Positions 4,847 through 5,106 of a stretch of DNA of 5,106 bases are shown here, in pieces. The translations under genes and the position numbers were made by a program. Source of the DNA: an uncultured Collinsella sp. (GTDB lineage: Bacteria; Actinomycetota; Coriobacteriia; Coriobacteriales; Coriobacteriaceae). Within the stretch, counting starts at the first letter, position 1. Each line of letters starts with the position of its first letter. Below the pieces are notes generated by a model, which was not told the origin of the DNA, ran no database searches, and worked only from the letters and a program-made list of their open reading frames with translations. Where the stretch lies: contig CAUBTS010000105.1 of assembly GCA_958438955.1 (NCBI GenBank), positions 1-5,106 on the forward strand. The letters are read 5' to 3'.

Positions 4847-4937
4847 GGAGAGCTGACCGAGAGGCCGAAGGTGCTCGCCTGCTAAGCGAGTATGCCCCAA
4901 AAGGGCATCTGGGGTTCGAATCCCCAGCTCTCCGCCA
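4847..4937 (+). tRNA. tRNA-Ser(GCT)
   Basis: This is a 91-nt class II tRNA with encoded CCA. The acceptor GGAGAGC (4847-4853) pairs with GCTCTCC (4927-4933), then discriminator G and CCA. The anticodon stem CTCGC/GCGAG encloses CTGCTAA, with anticodon GCT at 4881-4883, reading AGC and AGU. The long variable arm (TGCCC/GGGCA around CAAAA) is diagnostic for serine in this size class. The T-arm is CTGGGG/CCCCAG around TTCGAAT. The gene has its own promoter and terminator. An open frame on the opposite strand through this tRNA is spurious. Confidence 0.98.
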
Positions 4938-4951
4938 GTATGACTTTGAAG

Positions 4952-4979
4952 AAGGGTCCCATTTGGGGTCCTTTTTTAT
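4952..4979 (+). terminator. Terminator of tRNA-Ser
   Basis: AAGGGTCCC (4952-4960) pairs with GGGGTCCTT (4965-4973) across an ATTT loop, with two adjacent G-T pairs in the middle of the stem, and a T-rich tract follows. It starts 14 nt after the CCA end. Confidence 0.88.
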
Positions 4980-5106
4980 TATCAAGAATGGCGGCTGGGG
5001 ATTAGAGTCCGAAAGGGCGTGAACATTAGGCAAACACGGGGCGCTTGAAAACGGGGAGACCCAGGCGTGCTCGTGCACCCCGGTGTGGGGTTCCTAGGGG
5101 ATGGAG
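4980..5106. other. Unassigned region at window end
   Basis: No convincing gene is visible. There is no start codon with a ribosome binding site opening a long frame, and the minus-strand frame here continues antisense through tRNA-Ser. The last 80 bases are GC-rich with short hairpins: GTGC/GCAC around TCGT, and CCCC/GGGG around GGTGT. In several Gram-positive genomes a tRNA-Ser is followed by the SRP RNA gene and dnaX, so the beginning of a structured RNA is possible. The diagnostic SRP apical motif is not inside the window. Confidence 0.3.

Noticed and set aside
4758..5078. Minus-strand frame of 106 codons
   Set aside because: It is antisense to tRNA-Ser, its promoter and its terminator. 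Long antisense frames over serine tRNAs are a common annotation artefact, and no ribosome binding site is seen.

Overview
The window looks like chromosomal DNA of a high-GC Gram-positive bacterium, most likely a gut Coriobacteriia (Collinsella-like). This is inferred from moderately high GC, codon choice rich in GCC, GAG and CGC, strong GGAGG-type ribosome binding sites, and the style of the AAA ATPase. No taxonomic marker is present, so the assignment is tentative. All supported genes lie on the + strand.

Bases 1-863 form a tRNA-Arg repeat cluster. Two identical tRNA-Arg(ACG) genes (324-400, 559-635) each have their own sigma70-type promoter (TTGACC, 17 bp, CATAAT) and their own GNRA-loop intrinsic terminator. 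Around them are copies of an unusual GC-rich, hairpin-rich module. Two copies are full (21-160 and 686-825, 140 nt each, 7 mismatches, no gaps) and one is truncated (about 201-245). The module's left edge carries the tRNA T-arm core in inverted orientation. Its right edge is fused to the last 20 nt of tRNA-Arg, including CCA, and that fragment is followed by a copy of the tRNA terminator. The full copies are therefore tRNA 3' remnants in which everything 5' of the T-loop has been replaced by the module. I consider this the most interesting structure in the window.

Bases 951-3392 encode an 813-residue cytoplasmic-looking protein of unknown function with TPR-like helical pairs near its C-terminus. 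Bases 3555-4637 encode a 360-residue AAA/STAND-like ATPase with clear Walker A and B motifs and a C-terminal winged helix. Three imperfect 19-bp repeats, made of six TAAA cores spaced alternately 9 and 10 bp apart, sit directly upstream of its ribosome binding site. They may be an operator for the ATPase's own winged helix.

Bases 4638-4846 are non-coding and hold two notable inverted repeats: a perfect 19-bp one, and a 10-bp one around a purine-rich loop. Then comes tRNA-Ser(GCT) (4847-4937) with its own promoter and terminator. The last roughly 125 bases hold no recognised gene. By synteny they could contain the start of an SRP RNA, but nothing diagnostic is visible.

The tRNA genes supply Arg (CGN) and Ser (AGC/AGU) decoding. 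The two protein genes appear to be independent single-gene units between tRNA loci, a typical setting for accessory DNA.
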